From Actinomadura litoris (lineage in GTDB: Bacteria > Actinomycetota > Actinomycetes > Streptosporangiales > Streptosporangiaceae), in NCBI RefSeq assembly GCF_009733595.1, contig NZ_WOFH01000001.1, positions 372,001 through 436,000 on the forward strand: a stretch of DNA of 64,000 nt, given 5' to 3'. The position numbers and the translations under genes were made by a program. Below, piece after piece: positions 12,319 through 20,408 of this stretch (positions within the stretch are counted from its first letter, which is position 1; every line of letters begins with the position of its first letter). Below the pieces are notes generated by a model. It saw only the letters and a list, made by a program, of their open reading frames with translations. It had not been told where the DNA came from and searched no databases.

Positions 12319-12678
12319 TCAGGCGGGGGTCAGGGCCTGGGTGGAGGAGGCGAGGATGCCGGCCAGGGCCGTGCGGGCCTGGGTCAGGTCGGCTATGCGG
12401 GTGTCCATCTCGGTGAGCTGGGTTCTGATGTGGTCGAGGACGCATGCCTGGAGTTCGGTGCCGTCGCCCACGAAGCAGGGCATGAGTTCGCGGATGACCT
12501 TGGTGGTGAGACCGGCGGCCAGGAGGGTGCGGACGCGGGCGACGGCGGCGGGGGCCTCGGGGCCGTAGTGGCGGTGCCCGCCCTCGCTGCGGCGCGAGGT
12601 GAGCAGTCCCTGGGCCTCGTAGTAGCGGAGGAGGCGTACGTCCACCCCGGTGGCGCGGGACAGATCTCCGATCTTCAT
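12319..12678 (-). CDS. MerR-family transcriptional regulator
   Basis: The 119-residue protein starts MKIGDLSRATGVDVRLLRYY, the canonical MerR winged-helix, followed by EAQGLLTSRRSEGGHRHYG and a coiled-coil dimer helix (LDHIRTQLTEMDTRIADLTQ). A lone Cys in MPCFVGD and one in LQACVLD could be sensing residues. It is divergent from the monooxygenase-like gene with 54 bases between the starts, the usual MerR layout in which the regulator controls the divergent promoter by DNA untwisting. Confidence 0.9.
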   Translation of the reverse strand: MKIGDLSRATGVDVRLLRYYEAQGLLTSRRSEGGHRHYGPEAPAAVARVRTLLAAGLTTKVIRELMPCFVGDGTELQACVLDHIRTQLTEMDTRIADLTQARTALAGILASSTQALTPA

Positions 12679-12732
12679 GTGACTGACCTCACCTTGAACC
12701 TGACATTGATTGCACGTTTTAGCGTTGGTCGC

Positions 12733-13068
12733 ATGACATCGACATCAGCACCGGTCTCGCTCTACGGATTCCTCACTCCCAAGGCGGGGCACGCCGACGT
12801 CCTCAGGAAGCTCCTGCTGGACCTCGTCGCGCCCTCCCGGGGGCACGAGGGCAGCCTTCAGTACCACATCCACGAGCAGGAGGACGGACGGTTCTTCCTC
12901 TACGAGGTCTGGCGGTCGCAGGAGGACCTCAACCGGCACAACGCGACGCCGTTGCTGCGCGAGTTCATGGCCGAACTGCCCGAGCACCTCGACGGGGACG
13001 TCGAAGCCTACTTCGGCGCGATGATCAGTACCTATCCGGCCGCCTCAGGGGGTGGTCAGGGTAATTGA
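12733..13068 (+). CDS. Antibiotic biosynthesis monooxygenase (ABM) domain protein
   Basis: The 111-residue protein is one ferredoxin-like ABM/quinol monooxygenase domain: VSLYGFLTPKAGHADVLRKL, then HEGSLQYHIHEQEDGRFFLYEVWRSQEDLNRHNATPLLREF (given here in sequence order across two strands and a helix). Family members oxidise quinols or polyaromatic substrates without cofactors, or detoxify. The start ATG is 54 bases from the divergent MerR gene, with very little leader, so it is the probable MerR target. Its last 24 bases overlap the convergent DUF4097 gene. Confidence 0.8.
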   Translation: MTSTSAPVSLYGFLTPKAGHADVLRKLLLDLVAPSRGHEGSLQYHIHEQEDGRFFLYEVWRSQEDLNRHNATPLLREFMAELPEHLDGDVEAYFGAMISTYPAASGGGQGN

Positions 13069-13791
13069 GCCGTTGTCCGTGCGGGTGGTGATCGAGCGGG
13101 GGGCGGCGGCGTCCTTGGGGACGTTCTCCTGGACGTCGCCGTTCTCCGTTTCGGTGGTGACCTTGTAGGTGGCGTGCGGGACGGTCAGCTTCACGTCGCC
13201 GTTGTCCGTCGTCACGTCCACCCGTTGCGGGGGCGTCGCGAACAGGAGGGCCACCTTGCCGCTGTCGGTCCTGGCCGAGACCTGGGGGGAGCTGGTCGCG
13301 GTCGCATGCAGGGCGCCGTTCTCGCTGCGCAGGTCCAAGGGGGCCGAGGCGCCGTTGACCCTGATCGCGCCGTTGGTGGTGTGGACGCGCAGCGGGGTGG
13401 TGAAGCCCTCGGCTGTGATCGTTCCGTTCTGGCCCTTGATGGCGACCGCCGTCCCGCGCGGGACCAGCACCTGGTAGCGCACCGCGCAGTCCGTCAGCGC
13501 GCCGCAGTCGGTGGCCAGGGTCAGCCGGTCGCCCGACAGGCCCCATTTCGCGGACGGGCCGCCGCCGACCAGCGTCCAGCGGTCGAAGCGCCGCGTCACC
13601 TGGACGCCTTCGACGTCGGCCGGACGGATGTCCAGGTCGCCCCGGTCCTTGGTGATCGTGAGGCTGGAGCCGACGGGGCCGAAGTCGCGGTGCTCGGGGG
13701 ACGCGTCGTCGGCCGAGGCGCCGCAGCCCGCGAGGAGGACGAGCAGGAGCGGCGCGCCCAGGAGCGGCGAGCGGTGCGGCGGGATGGTCAA
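13045..13791 (-). CDS. DUF4097-type beta-repeat lipoprotein
   Basis: The 248-residue protein has a lipobox LLAGC (Cys23) after a hydrophobic core and should be anchored to the outer face of the membrane. The body is a DUF4097 repeat solenoid with recurring NG[ATDE] turns: GQNGTITAEG, TTNGAIRVNG, SENGALHATA, TDSGKVALLF, TDNGDVKLTV, TENGDVQENV, TDNGSITLTT. The start is TTG 13791 with GGAGG four bases upstream. It is divergent from a TetR gene that governs an MMPL exporter, so both promoters share 13792-13849. Function is unknown. Confidence 0.85.
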   Translation of the reverse strand: MTIPPHRSPLLGAPLLLVLLAGCGASADDASPEHRDFGPVGSSLTITKDRGDLDIRPADVEGVQVTRRFDRWTLVGGGPSAKWGLSGDRLTLATDCGALTDCAVRYQVLVPRGTAVAIKGQNGTITAEGFTTPLRVHTTNGAIRVNGASAPLDLRSENGALHATATSSPQVSARTDSGKVALLFATPPQRVDVTTDNGDVKLTVPHATYKVTTETENGDVQENVPKDAAAPRSITTRTDNGSITLTTP

Positions 13792-13816
13792 CGGGCCTCC
13801 TGGTCGATACCGAAAG

Positions 13817-13834
13817 TATTCAGTACTTTGAGTA
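13817..13834. promoter_or_regulatory. Candidate operator between DUF4097 and TetR genes
   Basis: TATTCA and TGAGTA form an inverted repeat with one mismatch and a six-base spacer in an AT-rich 58-base divergent gap. The TetR protein encoded next to it is the likely binder. Confidence 0.4.
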
Positions 13835-13849
13835 TGCTACGGTCCGGTC

Positions 13850-14452
13850 ATGAGCGACAACCCAGGGCCCGCGCGGCGCGTCCCGCGCGAGGAGGTGCGG
13901 CGGCGGCTGCTGGACGAGGCGGTGCGCGTGTTCACCGAGCGCGGCTACGACGACGCCCGGATCGAGGACATCGCGCACGCCGCCGGGTTCACCAAGGGCG
14001 CGGTCTACTCCAACTTCGGCGGGAAGCGGGAGCTGTTCGCCGCCGTCCTCGGGCAGGGGGCCGAGGACGAGCTGGCCACCGTGACCGCCGAGATCGACGC
14101 CGCCGGTGACACCCGCGCGGTCGTCGAGCGGGTCGCCGCGCTGATCGCGTCCCGGATCGTCACCGACACCGGGCACGGCCAGCTCGGCCTGGAGTTCGCC
14201 GCGCGGGCCGCCCGGGACGCGGAGACCCGGGCCGTGCTCGCGCCGATGCGCCGCGCGCAGCGCGACACGGCCGCCCGCGCCGTCGCCGAGCTGACCGGCG
14301 CGCGGATCCCCGCCGAGTTGGCCGGGCTGATCCTGCACTGCCTCACCAACGGCCTGGTGAACGAGCATCTCGCCGACCCCGAGGCGGTCACCGAGGACGT
14401 CATCGAGCAAGCCTTCGCGGCCGTGCTCACCGCCCTGCTCCCCCCGGCCTGA
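13850..14452 (+). CDS. TetR-family transcriptional regulator
   Basis: The 200-residue regulator has RIEDIAHAAGFTKGAVYSNF, the TetR recognition helix region, after LLDEAVRVFTERGYDDA. The C-terminal part is the ligand-binding domain. It is immediately upstream of an MMPL pump gene (11 bases between stop and TTG start), so it very likely controls that pump and probably its own divergent promoter in response to an exported substrate. Confidence 0.9.
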   Translation: MSDNPGPARRVPREEVRRRLLDEAVRVFTERGYDDARIEDIAHAAGFTKGAVYSNFGGKRELFAAVLGQGAEDELATVTAEIDAAGDTRAVVERVAALIASRIVTDTGHGQLGLEFAARAARDAETRAVLAPMRRAQRDTAARAVAELTGARIPAELAGLILHCLTNGLVNEHLADPEAVTEDVIEQAFAAVLTALLPPA

Positions 14453-14463
14453 GAGGACCCCCG

Positions 14464-16647
14464 TTGGCTACCCTGCTCCACCGGCTCGGCCGTACCGCGT
14501 TCCGGTGCCGGCTGCGCTTCCTGACCGGCTGGCTGGCGCTGCTGTTCCTGGTCGGGGGCGCCTTCGCCGCCTACGGCTCGCACCTGGACAGCGAGGCCAC
14601 CATCCCCGGATCGGAGTCCCAGGAGGGCATCGACCTGCTGGAACGTTCCCTGCCGGAGGCGACCGGGGTGACCGCGCAGCTGGTGTTCGCGGCCCCGCCC
14701 GGGAAGACCGTGGACGACCCCGCCCACAAGGCCCGCATCCGGGACGCGGTGCGCGAGGCACGCTCGGCCCCGCAGGTCGCCGAGGTCACCGACCCGTTCA
14801 AGACCGGGAGCATCTCGGCCGACCGGCGCACCGCGCTCGCCCAGGTGCTCTACCCCATCAAACGGGACGTGCTGGAGGACTCCAGCGTCACCGCCCTGGA
14901 GGACATCGCCGCCACGGCGAGGTCCGGCGGCCTGCGCGCCGAGGTCGGCGGGACGGTCTACAGCACCGCCGGCATGGAGGCCGGCGTCGGCGAGGCGATC
15001 GGCGTCGGCGTCGCCTTGGTCGTCCTCGTGCTCACATTCGGCTCGCTGCTGGCCGCCGGGCTGACACTGCTGACCGCCGTCGCCGGGCTCGCGATCGGGC
15101 TGCTCGGGCTGATGCTGGTCTCCAACGTCGCGACGATCTCCGACACCGCCCCGAGCCTCGCGCTGATGGTCGGGCTCGCCGTCGGCATCGACTACACCCT
15201 GTTCATCGGCTCCCGGCACCGGTCCCAGCTCGCCGAGGGGATGGCGGCCGAGGAGTCGGCGGCGCGGGCCGTCGCGACGGCGGGCGGCGCCGTCGTGTTC
15301 GCCGGGCTCACCGTGATCGTCGCGCTGGCCGGGCTGAGCGTGGTCGGCATCCCGTTCCTGACCGTGATGGGCCTGGCCGCCGCGCTGACCGTGCTGATGG
15401 CGGTGGCCGCCGCGATCACGCTGTTCCCCGCCCTGCTCGGCCTCGCCGGGGAACGGCTGCGCCCGCGCCCCGGCTCGCGCGCGGGCCGTCCGGGACGCGC
15501 CGGAGCCGGCGGCCTGCGATGGGCCCGGCTGGTGACGCGCCGCCCGCTGGTCACCATCCCGGTCGTGCTGCTGGCGCTCGGGGCGATGGCGCTTCCGGCG
15601 CTGCGGCTCGACCTCGCGATGCCCGACAACGGCACCGCGGACCCCGCGTCCACCCAGCGCAAGGCCTACGACCTGATCTCGGACGCGTTCGGCCCCGGCA
15701 GCAACGGCCGGCTGCTGATCCTCGTCCAGACCCGCGGGGGCGACCCGGTCCGGGCCGCCGACCGCGTCGCGGGCGGGCTCGACATCCGCGGCGTGAAGTC
15801 GATCGGCGATCCCGAACGCGGCGGGGACGGCCGCACGGCGGTCGTGAACCTCGTCCCCGAGCAGGGCCCGCGCAGCGAGGCGACCCAGGGGCTGGTCCGC
15901 AGGATCCGCGCCCGGACGCCCGCGCTCGGCGCGGCGGCCGACGCCCGGGTGCTGGTCACCGGCTCCACGCCCGCCGCCATCGACGTGTCCGACCGGCTCC
16001 GCGACTCGCTGCCGCCCTTCACCGCCGTCGTGGTCGGGCTCTCGCTGCTGCTCCTGCTGCTGGTGTTCCGCTCGGTCCTCGTCCCGATCAAGGCGGCGGC
16101 GGGCTTCCTGCTGTCGGCCGGGGCCGCGTTCGGCGCGGTCGTCGCCGTCTTCCAGTGGGGCTGGCTCGCCCGGCTGTTCGGCGTCGCCACCACCGGGCCG
16201 GTCTTCAGTTTCATGCCGATCGTCGTGATCGCCGTGCTGTTCGGCCTGGCCATGGACTACCAGGTCTTCCTGGTGTCGCGGATCCGCGAGGAGCACGTCC
16301 ACACCGGACGCCCGCGCGAGGCCGTGCTGACCGGCGCGCGGCACACCGGCCGGGTCATCACCGCCGCCGCGCTGATCATGTTCGCGGTCTTCGCGAGCTT
16401 CGTCACCACCGACGACCTCACGCTCAAGCCCATCGCGCTCGGCCTGGCCGCCGGGGTGCTGGCCGACGCGTTCCTGGTGCGGATGACGCTCGTCCCGGCC
16501 GTCCTCGCGCTGACCGGGAAGGCCGCCTGGTGGATCCCCCGCCGGCTCGACCGGATCCTCCCCGACCTCGACATCGAGGGGGCGAGGCTGGGGCGGCCCG
16601 CCGCCCACGCCGACCCCGCCGCGGAGCCGGTGGCGCCGTCCAGGTAG
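14464..16647 (+). CDS. MMPL-family RND transporter
   Basis: The 727-residue protein has two MMPL halves. Each has a large extracytoplasmic loop after TM1/TM7 (first loop begins YGSHLDSEATIPGSESQEGI) and five clustered TM segments. The motif GIDYTLFIGSRHRSQL in the first half and AMDYQVFLVSRIREEH in the second carry the Asp-Tyr proton-relay pairs. Actinobacterial MMPL pumps export lipids or antibiotics using the proton gradient. The TTG start has GAGAGGA 7-13 bases upstream. It sits in an operon with the TetR gene. Confidence 0.9.
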   Translation: MATLLHRLGRTAFRCRLRFLTGWLALLFLVGGAFAAYGSHLDSEATIPGSESQEGIDLLERSLPEATGVTAQLVFAAPPGKTVDDPAHKARIRDAVREARSAPQVAEVTDPFKTGSISADRRTALAQVLYPIKRDVLEDSSVTALEDIAATARSGGLRAEVGGTVYSTAGMEAGVGEAIGVGVALVVLVLTFGSLLAAGLTLLTAVAGLAIGLLGLMLVSNVATISDTAPSLALMVGLAVGIDYTLFIGSRHRSQLAEGMAAEESAARAVATAGGAVVFAGLTVIVALAGLSVVGIPFLTVMGLAAALTVLMAVAAAITLFPALLGLAGERLRPRPGSRAGRPGRAGAGGLRWARLVTRRPLVTIPVVLLALGAMALPALRLDLAMPDNGTADPASTQRKAYDLISDAFGPGSNGRLLILVQTRGGDPVRAADRVAGGLDIRGVKSIGDPERGGDGRTAVVNLVPEQGPRSEATQGLVRRIRARTPALGAAADARVLVTGSTPAAIDVSDRLRDSLPPFTAVVVGLSLLLLLLVFRSVLVPIKAAAGFLLSAGAAFGAVVAVFQWGWLARLFGVATTGPVFSFMPIVVIAVLFGLAMDYQVFLVSRIREEHVHTGRPREAVLTGARHTGRVITAAALIMFAVFASFVTTDDLTLKPIALGLAAGVLADAFLVRMTLVPAVLALTGKAAWWIPRRLDRILPDLDIEGARLGRPAAHADPAAEPVAPSR

Positions 16648-16690
16648 GCCGGCCTGCGGTTTTGTCGGTGCGGGAGGTAACAATGAAGGC

Positions 16691-16912
16691 ATGTGCCGCA
16701 GTATCAAGACGCTCCGCCCGCCCTTCGCCGAGGAAGTCACCGACCAGGACGTCCGGGCCGCCGCGCTCCAGTACGTCCGGAAGATCTCCGGCTTCCGCGC
16801 CCCCGCCGCCCACAACGCCGAGGCGTTCGACCGCGCCGTGGAGGAGGTCGCCCAGGCCACCGCCGCCCTGCTGGGCTCGCTTGAGGTCAGGGGGAGCCGC
16901 GCCGCGTCCTGA
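16691..16912 (+). CDS. DUF2277 family protein
   Basis: A 73-residue protein starting MCRSIKTLRPPFAEEVTDQD and continuing ALQYVRKISGFRAP, the hallmark of DUF2277, with helical C-terminus. Its function is unknown. It lies 43 bases past the MMPL gene and is followed by a strong stem-loop. Confidence 0.85.
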   Translation: MCRSIKTLRPPFAEEVTDQDVRAAALQYVRKISGFRAPAAHNAEAFDRAVEEVAQATAALLGSLEVRGSRAAS

Positions 16913-16967
16913 CCTCCGCCGCGGCGGCGAACCGCGCCATCCTGATCGGCCGCCAGCGGAGACGACG

Positions 16968-17004
16968 GCACCGCCCGCGAGCCGAGGGGGCTCGCGGGCG
17001 GTGC
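16968..17004. terminator. Bidirectional stem-loop between DUF2277 and asd genes
   Basis: GCACCGCCCGCGAGCC (16968-16983) and its exact complement (16989-17004) form a 16-bp stem with a five-base loop, between two convergent genes. Confidence 0.8.
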
Positions 17005-17025
17005 TCTCGCTTCGGGTCGGGCGGG

Positions 17026-18063
<1,038 letters not shown>

Positions 18064-18169
18064 TCACTCGACCTGGGCGAACGAGTCTGCCCAAGCCTCT
18101 ACGGGACGTCCATTCAATATCCCTTCCCGTCGACTCTAAGCGCTGCTCACACGTGGCGCTAACCCCCGG

Positions 18170-19120
18170 CTACCCGGTCCAGCCGAGGGCGGCGCGCGCC
18201 CGGTCGTGCGCCTGGACGTGCTCGGTCAGCACCCGGGCGAGGATCTCGTCGATCGCGCCGAGCCGCTCCTCGATGGTGGCCAGCTCGCGTTCGGCGCGCT
18301 CCAGGCCGCTCTCCTTGGTGAAGGGCGCGACGCCGCCGTTCAGCGCGGTCAGCAGTTCGCGGTCGGCCTGGCGGTAGGCGCGCAGCGGGAGCAGGACCTC
18401 GTCGCGGCGGGTGCGGAGCCGCTCGAAGCCCTCGGCCGCCGCGGCCAGCTCGGCGCGGGCGCTCTCGGCGGTCTCCTCGGCGCCGCCGAGCCGCTCGCGC
18501 AGCTCGGTCAGCTCGGCGTTCGCGGCGGCGGCGTCCCGCACGGCGGCCGCGACCCTCGGGCCGAGCAGCGCGAGCTGCTCGCGGGTCACGCGCAGCAGGG
18601 TCCCGGCGGACTCCTCCAGCGCCCGCTCGGCCTCCCGTGCCGGGCGCGCGGCCTCGGCGTCGAACGCGGCGGCCTGGTCGCGCAGCGCCTCGACCTCCCC
18701 GGCCAGCTCGCGCAGCCGGCGCAGCTCGGCGAGGCGCTCGCGGAGCCGGTCGTGCTCGGCGGTGAGGTCGGCCAGCTCCTCCCGCGCCTCGCCCAGCTCG
18801 TCCAGCGCGGCGCGGTCGGCGGCGAGGCGGCGCCGCGCGGCGGCCAGCTCGTCGTGCCGCTCCCGCAGGTGGGCGTCCACGGGCGCGCCCGGCGAGGCCG
18901 CCTCCACCAGCGCCGGGACGGCCTCCCGCACGGCGCCGAGCGGTTCGAGCGCGTCGTCCAGCGCCACGACGGCCTGGAAGGCGGCCACGTCGTCGTCGAA
19001 GCCGGCGGCGAGCGCCCGGCCGGACCAGTCCGCCGCGAGGCGCAGCACGGTCAGCGCGGCGACCGGGCCCTCCTCGGCGAGCGCGGCGGCGATGCCGGCC
19101 TTCACGTCGTCGATGGTCAT
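18170..19120 (-). CDS. Alanine/glutamate-rich coiled-coil protein, last gene of GTPase operon
   Basis: The 316-residue protein has a short globular N-terminus (MTIDDVKAGIAAALAEEGPV) and then about 200 residues of heptad-like helix (ELAAARRRLAADRAALDELG, ELADLTAEHDRLRERLAELR). It ends with a helical segment containing TALNGGVAPFTKESGLERAE. I see no enzyme motif. It starts 19 bases after the actin/Hsp70-like gene and is the eighth gene of the operon. A scaffolding or adaptor role beside the ATPases is inferred. Confidence 0.75.
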   Translation of the reverse strand: MTIDDVKAGIAAALAEEGPVAALTVLRLAADWSGRALAAGFDDDVAAFQAVVALDDALEPLGAVREAVPALVEAASPGAPVDAHLRERHDELAAARRRLAADRAALDELGEAREELADLTAEHDRLRERLAELRRLRELAGEVEALRDQAAAFDAEAARPAREAERALEESAGTLLRVTREQLALLGPRVAAAVRDAAAANAELTELRERLGGAEETAESARAELAAAAEGFERLRTRRDEVLLPLRAYRQADRELLTALNGGVAPFTKESGLERAERELATIEERLGAIDEILARVLTEHVQAHDRARAALGWTG

Positions 19121-19139
19121 CGGGGCGACTCCCTGTGGA

Positions 19140-20408
19140 TCATCTCTCCCCGGTCCCGTCCGGGTCGATCGGGTAGTGGCGGGGCTCGCCGCCGGCCGCC
19201 GGGGCGAGGACGAGCACGCCGGGGCAGGCGTGGGACGGGCGCAGCCCGACGCGGTAGTGGCCGGGCGCGAGGCCGGGCAGCCTGACCGGCACGTCCCGCC
19301 CGTCCACCTTCACGGCGAACAGCTTCGGGCCCTCGGCGGGGACCTCGACCAGCACCGCGTAGCCGTCCTGGACGGCGAACTCCGCCGACGGGTCGAGCGG
19401 CACCTCCCGGACCTCCAGCAGCCCGTGCCGGAGCCGGTGCAGCGGCAGGACGACCGACGGGCGCTCGGGCCCCGCGACCGCCATCCCCCCGGCCGCGATC
19501 CGCAGCGCGCCCCGGACGGCGGCGGCCGGGCCGAGCACCATCGGCGGCTCAGGCGGCGCCAGCTCGTCCATCAGGACCCGGCTGACCAGGGGGAACACGC
19601 CGAACTTCCCCGAGACCGCGATCGCCCGGGGCGGCGCGGAGCCGGCGAGGGCGCGGGCGACGACGCTCCGCAGCGCCGTCGCGGTGGCGGAGAAGGCGGA
19701 GATCAGCGTCCCGGCGGTGACGTCGGCGTCACCGACCCGGTAGACGGGCGCGTCCCGGTAGCGGGGATGCGACCACGCGCGCGGCAGGACGACGGCGGCG
19801 CGGCGCCCGTGCCGCGCCCGCGCGCCCTCGAACAGCTCCGCGAACCCGGCGGTGGGGCCGACGGCGGTCGCCGACGACGCGGCGGGGGCGGCGGACACGG
19901 GCAGGCTCGGCGCCGACGCGGCGACCGCGGTATCGAACGCGCGTCCGCCGCCCTCGGCGACCGCGACCGATGTGACGCGCAGGGTGCCGCCGGCGGCTTC
20001 GCACAGCGCGGCGCCGGTCGTGCGGGCGCCGAGGTCGCAGACGAGCACCGAGCCCTCGGCGGGGCGGCCCGCCCGCGCGAGCGCGTCGGCGGCGACGCAG
20101 GCGGCCTGGCTCAGCCAGGCGACGTCGGGCCAGCCCAGCTCCTCCAGCAGGGTCCAGCGCAGCCGCTCGTAGGCGCGGATGCCGTAGGGCGTCCCGTCCA
20201 GCCATGACTCGGGGACCGTGACCGTCGTCCGGCCGATCGTGCCCGGAGCCCGCTTCCTGCCCGACTCCAGCAGCTTGGACAGGAAGATCGCGAGGTCGCC
20301 GCGCGGCGTCGGGCGCGACTCGACGACGGGCACGCCGCTCCGCTGGGAAAGCGCGATCCTCGTCGTCGCCGTTCCCACGTCCAGCGCGACCGCCACCGGC
20401 CCCGTCAT
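19140..20408 (-). CDS. Actin/Hsp70-like ATPase domain protein
   Basis: The 422-residue protein has the ASKHA nucleotide-binding signatures: phosphate-1 VALDVGTATTRIALSQR, phosphate-2 VLVCDLGARTTGAALC, and adenosine motif AIAVSGKFGVFPLVSRVL. The middle (AGFAELFEGARARHGRRAAV) replaces the subdomain that DnaK uses for lid contacts, and the C-terminal 120 residues are beta-rich (LPLHRLRHGLLEVREVPLDP, VPVRLPGLAPGHYRVGLRPS), taking the position of a substrate-binding domain. It overlaps the GAP1-like gene by four bases (ATGA). In this operon it could be a partner chaperone or sensor; the substrate is unknown. Confidence 0.8.
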   Translation of the reverse strand: MTGPVAVALDVGTATTRIALSQRSGVPVVESRPTPRGDLAIFLSKLLESGRKRAPGTIGRTTVTVPESWLDGTPYGIRAYERLRWTLLEELGWPDVAWLSQAACVAADALARAGRPAEGSVLVCDLGARTTGAALCEAAGGTLRVTSVAVAEGGGRAFDTAVAASAPSLPVSAAPAASSATAVGPTAGFAELFEGARARHGRRAAVVLPRAWSHPRYRDAPVYRVGDADVTAGTLISAFSATATALRSVVARALAGSAPPRAIAVSGKFGVFPLVSRVLMDELAPPEPPMVLGPAAAVRGALRIAAGGMAVAGPERPSVVLPLHRLRHGLLEVREVPLDPSAEFAVQDGYAVLVEVPAEGPKLFAVKVDGRDVPVRLPGLAPGHYRVGLRPSHACPGVLVLAPAAGGEPRHYPIDPDGTGER